This document shows, piece by piece, positions 1 to 6,378 of a stretch of DNA of 13,166 nt (position 1 is the first letter of the stretch; each line of letters begins with the position of its first letter). The notes beneath the pieces are model-generated. The model did no database searches and was not told where the DNA came from. It saw only the letters and a program-made list of their open reading frames with translations. Both the position numbers and the translations under genes were made by a program. The stretch lies in assembly GCA_016926135.1 (NCBI GenBank), contig JAFGPH010000085.1:1-13166 (forward strand), in the 5' to 3' direction. Source of the DNA: Deltaproteobacteria bacterium. Lineage in GTDB: Bacteria > Desulfobacterota > DSM-4660 > Desulfatiglandales > HGW-15.

Positions 1-2027
1 ACAAGGGCAACAATGGCTTGCACAACCGATGGCACCATGATCGGCACCGGATAGCCCGGAGTGTTTCTGTAAACCTTCTCAACCTGGGAGACGGTCATCC
101 CATAGAGCGATTGGAGATTCTCTCTGACATGTTCGGTCAGCATTGGAGGAGGGTAGTACTGCCTTGCAAGATGCTCCTGCACTGCTAGTTTATCATAGGC
201 CTTGCCAAGGGACTCCATCTCAAAGACGGATTCTTCCGGCCGCTCGCCCCAGGTCTCGATCCTTACATACTCAAGCCCTGATGCCTTAATGAGGTTTTTG
301 ACTGTATTGCGCTCTTCTGTCGCAATGCGTTCATACCTCTTGCTCCTCTCCGGGGATGCAGCAGAGGAGAGTAAGCCTGAAGCGGCCATTGACCTTTTGG
401 CCGCGACAAGAATATCGGGATTCGTGAGCAGGTTGGCAGCCTCTTCATGGGGCTCGAAAAGCAGGATCTGATTTCTCATCTCCGAGCCATAGTAGAGGGC
501 ATGCCTCTCGAATCGGTCGAGTCGACGGGGGGCAAGAATGAAACGAAGCGTGTTCTTCGGAAGTTGATCAAGGGCACTCCTTGATGTCTCCACATCGGAG
601 AACACCACCGCGAGATGAGCCTCTTTAAAGAGGTCCTGTTTCCATATGGAGACGATCTCTGCCCTTGCCTTCTCGTCTGAAATGCGGGTGGCCTCGATTT
701 CCACCTTGGCGCTTTCGTTCTCCTCCAAATCAAAAAAGAAACGCCTTTCCCGCTCGTGAAAGAAGGAGCCGTAGGCCCTAAATGCCTGAAGCGTGCTCTC
801 AAAGCTATTCGGGTCTCCTCCGGGGGCCGCGACGTGCCTCACAATCTCTTCCCTGGTCAATCCTTTTGCGCCGGGAACGAGACTCCCTAGAAGCACGGCG
901 GAGGCCAAAGCTTCCGCGTAGGGTTGAGCCTTCAAGTCTTCGTGATTCCTTTGGGCGCAGTTGATGAGGTTCCCTGCCGGGTCGAGGTCTTGAAGCCGAT
1001 TCGCGCAGCCCTTGTTGGTAAGCCTGCAATGTCCTCCGGTAAGAATGTAGGATCCGGCTGGACCTGCTTCGAGCATAGCGGCCATGAGACCCAGTGCGCC
1101 TCGTGTGCCCTGAAACCCGCCTGCCCCGCTCACCCTCTCGAAGATGAGTTCAATCAGATCGGGCAGAAACGGAAAGGTTTTTTGGATCCTGGCCTGATAG
1201 TCGTCCTTGGTCTCCACCCCGTGTTGCTTCCAGGCATTGATGTAGGACTTGATCAAGTCACCCGCAGCTTTCCTGTCGTAGGAATCAGCATTAGAAAACA
1301 GGCGATGGCGCACGATCGCGGCACGATCCTCCGGATTTCGAAAGCGCATTTCCACGCGCGGAGAGATGCGTTTTAGCGTTGCGCCGGGCTCGACGGAGCC
1401 ATCATAAATGGCGGCGAATACCGTCACCTGACCGCCACGGTTGGCCTCCTCTGTGAGCATTTGAAGGAATGTCAGGTTCTGGCTTCGCTTGGCAGGGTCG
1501 GCGATGTTGGTCATCCCCCGTTCGAGCTCGTCAAAAACTAGAATCAAATGCCTGCTTCCCAGGGCTGCACGAAACTCATCGAGAGAAGGCGAATGATCAT
1601 GGCCCCATCCCGCTTTCAGTGCCCTGTCCACCACAGCCCAAAGGGAGTCAAAGGGTAGATAGTCATCTGTGAACTTCCTGATTATCACACAGGGATCCAG
1701 GGGTGGGTTCCACTTATGGCCCTTTTCCCTCATCCACTTGATTGCAGGCTCTCTGCTGGCGAAGAGGTGGTAGGCTGTAAGTAGGGCATGGGACTTGCCA
1801 AGCCCCTTTACAGCCTCTGCCAGATACAGGCCATTGCCCTCGACCTCTCCCCCGCCGAATCTCGAACAGAGTGCCCGGAGCATGACCTGAAGGTCTTCGG
1901 ACGGGTAGGTCAGATCAAAGAAAAGCGCGGGATCTCGTTCCATGCACTTTGCAGGGCCCGATCGAAGCCTTTCAAGATCAATGACCCCACCCAGTTGCCT
2001 TGCTGTTTTGTATCTTTTCTTAAGCAT
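1..2027 (-). CDS. DUF499-like P-loop ATPase, probable defence-system component (3' end outside window)
   Basis: An uninterrupted frame reads leftward from ATG 2027-2025 for 675 codons and leaves the window without a stop, so the C-terminus is missing. Seen: a Walker A-like loop KGLGKS at residues 74-79 followed by HALLTAYHLF; a Walker B strand LILVFDE at 161-167; a FQGTRGAL segment near 305-312 of the kind (F-x-x-TRG-x-L) I associate with DUF499 ATPases; and NPEDRAAIVRHRLF near 231-244. DUF499 proteins are usually about 1000 residues, so roughly a third is absent. Known of the family: they occur with DUF1156 DNA methylases and helicases in anti-phage clusters (the Hma type). Inferred: this is the first gene of such a cluster, whose partners lie to the left. 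Its composition is less GC-rich than the genes from 2867 onward, which suggests acquisition by transfer. A BrxC/PglY-type BREX ATPase is the main alternative. No signal peptide or membrane segment is seen. Confidence 0.75.
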   Translation of the reverse strand, partial: MLKKRYKTARQLGGVIDLERLRSGPAKCMERDPALFFDLTYPSEDLQVMLRALCSRFGGGEVEGNGLYLAEAVKGLGKSHALLTAYHLFASREPAIKWMREKGHKWNPPLDPCVIIRKFTDDYLPFDSLWAVVDRALKAGWGHDHSPSLDEFRAALGSRHLILVFDELERGMTNIADPAKRSQNLTFLQMLTEEANRGGQVTVFAAIYDGSVEPGATLKRISPRVEMRFRNPEDRAAIVRHRLFSNADSYDRKAAGDLIKSYINAWKQHGVETKDDYQARIQKTFPFLPDLIELIFERVSGAGGFQGTRGALGLMAAMLEAGPAGSYILTGGHCRLTNKGCANRLQDLDPAGNLINCAQRNHEDLKAQPYAEALASAVLLGSLVPGAKGLTREEIVRHVAAPGGDPNSFESTLQAFRAYGSFFHERERRFFFDLEENESAKVEIEATRISDEKARAEIVSIWKQDLFKEAHLAVVFSDVETSRSALDQLPKNTLRFILAPRRLDRFERHALYYGSEMRNQILLFEPHEEAANLLTNPDILVAAKRSMAASGLLSSAASPERSKRYERIATEERNTVKNLIKASGLEYVRIETWGERPEESVFEMESLGKAYDKLAVQEHLARQYYPPPMLTEHVRENLQSLYGMTVSQVEKVYRNTPGYPVPIMVPSVVQAIVAL

Positions 2028-2030
2028 GAT

Positions 2031-2070
2031 TCAAGAATATATTAGATTTCACGACATGTCAAGAATATAT
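2031..2070. repeat. pair of 12-base direct repeats over the promoter
   Basis: TCAAGAATATAT occurs at 2031-2042 and again at 2059-2070, 28 bases start to start. One copy covers the presumed -10 region and the other overlaps the -35 box of the ATPase promoter. The spacing is close to, but not exactly, three helical turns. They may be operator half-sites or a chance duplication in AT-rich DNA. Confidence 0.5.
2034..2062 (-). promoter_or_regulatory. sigma70-like promoter for the DUF499-like gene, possibly leaderless
   Basis: On the minus strand a perfect TTGACA box (2062-2057) is followed after 17 bases by TATTCT (2039-2034), a 4-of-6 match to TATAAT. Only six bases separate the -10 box from the ATG at 2027, so transcription would start at or next to the A of the start codon. 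No Shine-Dalgarno sequence precedes this ATG. Both points favour a leaderless message. The two boxes overlap a pair of 12-base direct repeats, which could bind a regulator. Confidence 0.5.
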
Positions 2071-2498
2071 TTTTAAATCACGGCAGGGAGCGGATATTGA
2101 AATATTGTTTGGCGATGGGTTAACCCCAAAACGCTCATTCATTTGTATTCTCTTTCCTGCGAATTGCGGAACGATTTTGGGGGATCAGAATGTTTGGGTA
2201 TCAGTTGGCTATCACAGACACGCTCAGACCTTAGATAAGAGAGTAATCTCGGCACCAAAGAAACCTGTGATAAGAAGAGTATATCCACACAAATCCCGGC
2301 ATTTGAAGTATGATAGATTTTTCTGCTGAACGTATCAGGCTTGCGCAAGCGTAACGGCGATCGACAATACGATGGAACGGGTGATGGGAATCGGGTATGA
2401 TCGGGTCTGAGATTCCTGTGCCCGGACACGCTTCTTCGGCGCAGCCAAGGAGTGCAATCAGGAGGATCGCCCGGGAGGGCTTGAAGGAGGAAGAGGCC
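2071..2498. other. gene-free stretch with a composition change
   Basis: I find no credible gene here on either strand. The part up to about 2340 is clearly richer in A and T than the DNA to its right, and the change is fairly abrupt. No tRNA, integrase or obvious attachment site is visible. The only notable structure is a 12-base palindrome near the composition change. The last bases carry the ribosome binding site of the flavin reductase remnant. Confidence 0.6.
2339..2350. repeat. 12-base perfect palindrome
   Basis: GCTTGCGCAAGC is its own reverse complement. It lies where AT-rich DNA gives way to GC-rich DNA, about 150 bases before the flavin reductase remnant. It could be an operator for the former reductase gene or a recombination scar. 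No second copy was noticed in the window. Confidence 0.4.
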
Positions 2499-2763
2499 AT
2501 GAAACCGATCGGAAGTGTGAACGCCCTGTACCCGACCCCCACTACCCTCGTGGGGCGATTGTGGAAGGAAGACCCAACTTCGTCACCATCGCCCACATCG
2601 GCATCCTCACCTTCGACGTGATCTCCGTGGGCATGGGAAAGACCCATTACACCAACGCGGGGTGGACAAGGAGAACAAGACCTTCAGGGTGAACAGCAAT
2701 GAATACTGGGTACTGGGACGGGAACTCGGCAGCTGCAGGAGTGTGGGAAAACAGATGAAAAGG
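2499..2763 (+). pseudogene. flavin reductase family protein (flavoredoxin-like), decayed remnant
   Basis: ATG 2499 has a good ribosome site (GGAGG at 2486-2490) and opens a protein beginning MKPIGSVNALYPTPTTLVG, typical of FMN-binding flavin reductases of anaerobes. The frame is lost at a GGGG run at 2552-2555. Reading on in the next frame restores the family sequence NFVTIAHIGILTFDVISVGM and then KTHYTNAG. A second one-base loss at the GGGG run 2659-2662 shifts the frame again, after which DKENKTF follows. From about 2690 the text jumps directly to a C-terminal-like end (EYWVLGRELGSCRSVGKQMK), so most of the central protein is deleted. A complete member has about 190 residues and reduces flavin or an iron-sulfur partner using bound FMN. 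With two frameshifts and a large deletion this copy cannot be functional. The two frameshifts alone could be sequencing errors, but the deletion could not. Confidence 0.8.
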
Positions 2764-2866
2764 GGACAGGTCGGAGGAGAAACCGGGGGTAGGTTATCCG
2801 GCAGGCAGCGGCATTTCCCCGATCAGGACTGGAACACCCCTATGGTTCAACGAGAGAGGTGAGGAA

Positions 2867-3778
2867 TTGGAAGGAGAAGCAGAACGCATTGATTTGCCGA
2901 CAGAGCAGGAACACCATGCAGCGACCAAGGTCTCCATGCTGGGTTCGGCAGTGCTATTCATGATCTCAGCCGTAGTGGGCCTGTACATAGATTCCATCAC
3001 CCTCATCCTGGACGCCTCAGCAAGTCTGGTGATCCTGGCGGTGGCCTTTCTGATGAAGATCTCGCTGAAGAAGGTTCAAAGCCCCCCGGACGGACGATTC
3101 AATTTCGGATACGGGAAATATGAACCCCTCACCCTGGCGGTACAGGGCGGCTTGATCATTTCAACGTGTGTCGTCAGCATGAAATTTGCCGTCCAGGATA
3201 TCCTGCATCCCGATGATGTCGAGCATTACGGGATTGCCCTGGTGGCGACTTTCGTTTCCGGGATGATCGGTATATTCGTCACGGTCTGTCTTAAGGCGAT
3301 CGCCAGACGCACCCATTCCCGGATGATCGATACGGCCAGCCTGCACTGGCTTGCCGATACCCTTCTGTCTTTTGGGGTGTGCGCCGGGTTCTTGTTCGGT
3401 TTCGTCCTGCAGAGCCTCGGGTATCACAGGATCACCCCCTATGTGGACCCGGCCATGGCTATCGCACTGGCCCTCATCCTGATCCGGATGCCGATCAGGG
3501 TCATCATCCACAATGTGTTTGAACTCCTGGATGCTGTGCCACCGGAGGATCTCCACAGTAGGATAACGAAACTGGTGGGGGAGTACGCCCGAAGCATGTT
3601 AGGGATCCACCGCCTGCGGATTCGGAAGGCCGGCGAGAGGGTATTCGTGGATGTGTGTTTTCTGGTCGAGAGCGACTCTACCGTATCCCAGATGCACCAG
3701 TTCGGGGAGGGTCTCGAGCGGGATCTGAAAGAACTTGTTCCGATCGTTGATGTGGTAGTGTGTTTCAAGCCGCACTGA
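2867..3778 (+). CDS. cation diffusion facilitator family metal transporter
   Basis: This 303-residue protein has the CDF layout: a short charged N-terminus, six predicted membrane helices (about 24-42, 47-64, 88-109, 119-142, 163-182, 194-213) and a cytoplasmic C-terminal domain with the usual conserved His (H277 in QMHQFG). FGYGKYEPL at 80-88 matches the family loop after TM2, and TM5 has the metal site HWLAD (H160, D164). Members export divalent metals such as Zn, Fe, Mn or Co by proton antiport. An oddity is TM2, where the usual D-x-x-x-D reads D49-A-S-A-S53, so one expected ligand is Ser. The start is taken as TTG 2867 with an AGAGGTG site at 2855-2861; ATG 2936 would cut into TM1. It stands 73 bases before the RudS-like gene. 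The transported metal cannot be told. Confidence 0.88.
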   Translation: MEGEAERIDLPTEQEHHAATKVSMLGSAVLFMISAVVGLYIDSITLILDASASLVILAVAFLMKISLKKVQSPPDGRFNFGYGKYEPLTLAVQGGLIISTCVVSMKFAVQDILHPDDVEHYGIALVATFVSGMIGIFVTVCLKAIARRTHSRMIDTASLHWLADTLLSFGVCAGFLFGFVLQSLGYHRITPYVDPAMAIALALILIRMPIRVIIHNVFELLDAVPPEDLHSRITKLVGEYARSMLGIHRLRIRKAGERVFVDVCFLVESDSTVSQMHQFGEGLERDLKELVPIVDVVVCFKPH

Positions 3779-3851
3779 GTTTGCGATGTTTGCGGTTGTG
3801 AAGAAGGGCGGTGACCGATTGGTGACATTGGGCGGAGAGAGGAGGATCCCC

Positions 3852-4802
3852 ATGACGGAGCGCATCCGTATCGGTGTGAGCACATGCCTTTTGGGGGAGA
3901 ATGTCCGTTATGACGGTGGGCACAAGCACGATCGATTCATCACGGACACCCTGGGTCAGTACGTGGAGTTCGTGCCCGTGTGCCCCGAGACCGAGTGCGG
4001 TCTGGGGGTGCCCCGTGAGGCCATGCGGCTTGTGGGGGACATCGATTCCCCTCGCCTCATCACGGTCCGGACCGGCGTGGACCACACGGATCGGATGCTC
4101 TCCTGGGCGGGAAAACGGGTCCGGGACCTGGAAAAGGAGGGCCTCTGCGGGTTTATCTTCAAAAGCGACTCCCCGAGCAGCGGCATGGAGCGGGTCAAGG
4201 TGTACAACGAAAAGGGGATGCCGGAAAAGAAAGGTGTGGGTCTTTTTGCCCGGGCCTTCATGGCGCACTTCCCCCTCATCCCCGTGGAGGAAGAAGGCCG
4301 ACTTCACGACCCGCGGCTGAGGGAGAACTTCATCGAGAGCATCTTCACGCTCAGGCGTTGGCGCGCCCTCTTGACCGCAAAGAAGACCGTCGGGGGCGTT
4401 GTGGACTTTCACACCCGCAACAAGCTTCTCGTCCTGGCCCACAGCGAAAAGCACGAACGGATGATGGGAAGACTCGTTGCGGCAGGCAAGACCATTTCTA
4501 TACACACCCTCTACGAGCAGTACGAGACACTGCTCATGGAGGCGCTCAAGCTCAGGACCACCGTGAAAAAGAACGGCAACGTCCTCTACCACCTCATGGG
4601 GTATTTCAAGAAGGACCTGTCCGCGGACGAGAAGCAGGAGTTGATCGAGATCCTGGATCGGTATCGCGCAGGGCACCTCCCCCTCATCGTGCCCGTGACC
4701 CTGATCAATCACTATGTGAGGAAGTACAAGGAGCCTTACCTGGCCATGCAGACCTACCTGAATCCCCATCCTTTGGATCTCCAGTTGAGAAATCATGTGT
4801 AG
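3852..4802 (+). CDS. rudS: RudS-like tRNA 4-thiouridine desulfidase (TudS/DUF523 + DUF1722)
   Basis: The 316-residue protein is a fusion of an N-terminal DUF523 (TudS) domain, about 1-150, and a C-terminal DUF1722 domain, about 185-305. TudS enzymes are iron-sulfur desulfurases; proteins with this exact fusion have been named RudS and remove the sulfur of 4-thiouridine in tRNA, with DUF1722 thought to bind RNA. Seen: STCLLG with C12, RYDGGHKHD at 19-27, PVCPETECGLGVPREA with C44 and C49, CGFIFKSDSPSSG at 99-111, and RLHDPRLRENFI at the domain junction. In many DUF523 proteins the last motif is SPSCG with a cluster-ligand Cys; here that position is Ser110, while C49 and C99 are nearby. The start ATG 3852 has a strong GGAGG six bases upstream; upstream in-frame starts lack one. 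The YbjT-like gene follows after 23 bases, probably in one operon. Confidence 0.82.
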   Translation: MTERIRIGVSTCLLGENVRYDGGHKHDRFITDTLGQYVEFVPVCPETECGLGVPREAMRLVGDIDSPRLITVRTGVDHTDRMLSWAGKRVRDLEKEGLCGFIFKSDSPSSGMERVKVYNEKGMPEKKGVGLFARAFMAHFPLIPVEEEGRLHDPRLRENFIESIFTLRRWRALLTAKKTVGGVVDFHTRNKLLVLAHSEKHERMMGRLVAAGKTISIHTLYEQYETLLMEALKLRTTVKKNGNVLYHLMGYFKKDLSADEKQELIEILDRYRAGHLPLIVPVTLINHYVRKYKEPYLAMQTYLNPHPLDLQLRNHV

Positions 4803-4825
4803 CAGGTAGAAAGGAGCCTCTAGCG

Positions 4826-6364
4826 ATGCGATCAGAGCCCGTGCTGGTTACAGGGTCCACCGGATATGTGGGGGGGAGGCTGGTGCCTCAACTCCTGTCG
4901 TCGGGGCACCGGGTGAAGGTCCTGGGCCGTTCCCTGTCCAAGCTCCGGTCGCGAGCGTGGGCAAGTGATCCCCGCTTGGAGGCGGTAGAAGCCGATGTGC
5001 TGGACCTGGAATCGCTGAAGAGGGCCGCCCATGGGTGCCGGGCCGCCTTCTACCTCGTCCACTCCATGGACCCGGGCCACAAGGACTTTGCCGAGGCGGA
5101 CCGCAGGGCAGCGAAGAACATGGCCATGGCCGCGGGTGAGGCCGGGATGGAAAGGATCATCTACCTCGGGGGCCTCGGCGAGGAGGACCCTTCCCTCAGC
5201 AAACACCTCAAGTCCCGCATGGAGGTGGCCAGGATCCTGCAAGCCGGTCCGGTCCCTACCACCTTCCTTAGGGCTGCCATGATCCTCGGCTCCGGCAGTG
5301 CCTCCTTTGAGATCCTGCGCTATCTGGTGGAACGCCTGCCGATCATGATCACACCCCGCTGGGTGAGAAACCCCGTGCAGCCCATCTCCATTCGAAATGT
5401 GTTGAACTACCTGCAAGGCTGCCTGGAGAACGGGGAAACCGCCGGGGGGACATTCGACATCGGAGGTCGGGACGTCCTCACCTACCAGCGCCTCATGGAG
5501 ATCTATGCGGAGGAGGCCGGGCTTGCAAGACGCCGGATCCTCCCGGTGCCTGTGCTGACGCCGCGGCTGAGTTCCTACTGGATCCACCTGGTGACACCGG
5601 TGCCGGCCCACATTGCGCGACCCCTGACGGAAGGACTCAGAAATCCCGTTGTCTGCCGGGAGGACCGGATCCGATCCCTCATCCCCCAAACCCTGCTGGG
5701 CTGCCGGGAGGCCATACGACTCGCCCTGGGGCGCACACGGAACCAATGCGTGGAGACCTGCTGGACGGATGCAGGTCGACTCCCCATTCCGGAATGGGTC
5801 CACTGTGGGGACGCTCCGTACAGCGGGGGCGACATCCTCGAGTCAGGGTTTCGGATCGTCCTGGAGGCGACCCCTGAGGAAGTGTGGAAACCGATCGCGA
5901 GGATCGGGGGCCGCGCGGGCTGGTACGGGGCCGACCTTCTCTGGGCCGCGAGGGGCGCCGCCGATCGACTGGCGGGCGGGATCGGATTGCGAAGGGGACG
6001 CAGGGACCCTTTCCAGCTTCGCGTCGGCGACGCGGTGGATTTCTTCCGGGTTCTCGATCTGGAGGAGCCCCACCATCTCCACCTCCTTGCGGAGATGAGA
6101 ATCCCGGGAGAGGCATCCCTGGAATTCAGGGTCCACCCCATGAAGGGAGGGCGAACGGAGGTCCAGCAGCTGGCCCGGTACGTGCCCATGGGGCTCTTCG
6201 GGCTCCTTTACTGGCACATCCTCTACCCATTTCACCAGTGGGTTTTCCGGGAGATGCTCAAAGGCGTCGCCAGGGCAGTGGGAAGACCCGTGGTCCGGGG
6301 ACCGGATCGTTTCGCGCCGGGACGTTACCACCTCTGCCGCGTGGATCCCGGGGCACCGAAATAG
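4826..6364 (+). CDS. NAD(P)-binding SDR/NmrA-type protein with C-terminal DUF2867 domain (YbjT-like)
   Basis: Of 512 residues, the first 300 or so form an atypical SDR Rossmann domain: nucleotide-binding loop TGSTGYVG at 9-16, a putative acidic turn AEADVLD at 54-60, YLVHSMD at 76-82 and YLGGLG at 113-118. The classical Tyr-x-x-x-Lys is replaced by a SKHLKSR stretch (125-131), as in the NmrA/YbjT branch, so a dehydrogenase reaction is not assured. Residues about 340-490 are a DUF2867 domain (GFRIVLEATPEEVWKPI near 341-357), a START-like fold that may hold a hydrophobic ligand. The length agrees with E. coli YbjT relatives. ATG 4826 is preceded by AAGGAG at 4811-4816. It lies 23 bases after the RudS-like gene. 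No biochemical function is established for the family. A hydrophobic stretch, MGLFGLLYWHILYP (455-468), near the end resembles a membrane-contact helix. Confidence 0.85.
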   Translation: MRSEPVLVTGSTGYVGGRLVPQLLSSGHRVKVLGRSLSKLRSRAWASDPRLEAVEADVLDLESLKRAAHGCRAAFYLVHSMDPGHKDFAEADRRAAKNMAMAAGEAGMERIIYLGGLGEEDPSLSKHLKSRMEVARILQAGPVPTTFLRAAMILGSGSASFEILRYLVERLPIMITPRWVRNPVQPISIRNVLNYLQGCLENGETAGGTFDIGGRDVLTYQRLMEIYAEEAGLARRRILPVPVLTPRLSSYWIHLVTPVPAHIARPLTEGLRNPVVCREDRIRSLIPQTLLGCREAIRLALGRTRNQCVETCWTDAGRLPIPEWVHCGDAPYSGGDILESGFRIVLEATPEEVWKPIARIGGRAGWYGADLLWAARGAADRLAGGIGLRRGRRDPFQLRVGDAVDFFRVLDLEEPHHLHLLAEMRIPGEASLEFRVHPMKGGRTEVQQLARYVPMGLFGLLYWHILYPFHQWVFREMLKGVARAVGRPVVRGPDRFAPGRYHLCRVDPGAPK

Positions 6365-6378
6365 GGGGCGGATAAGCC
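6365..6378. other. 14-base gap between convergent genes
   Basis: Only 14 bases separate the stop of the SDR gene from the stop of the kinase gene on the other strand. A short AGGG/CCCT pairing is possible, but no terminator with a T run is visible. Each transcript probably runs into the other gene. Confidence 0.5.

Noticed and set aside
2231..2500. A minus-strand frame starting at the ATG at 2500 with a lipobox-like end LLIALLGC
   Set aside because: It lacks a ribosome site, lies antisense to the start of the flavin reductase remnant, and the sequence after the Cys looks random. The lipobox is probably chance.
2662..2862. A short plus-strand frame beginning DKENKTF and ending just before the CDF gene
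   Set aside because: Its first half is the frameshifted tail of the flavin reductase remnant and the rest has no recognisable character. It is not treated as a separate gene.
3765..4796. A 343-codon open frame on the minus strand
   Set aside because: It is antisense to the RudS-like gene, whose domains and ribosome site are clear. The reverse frame has His/Asp-rich low-complexity text typical of GC-rich shadows.
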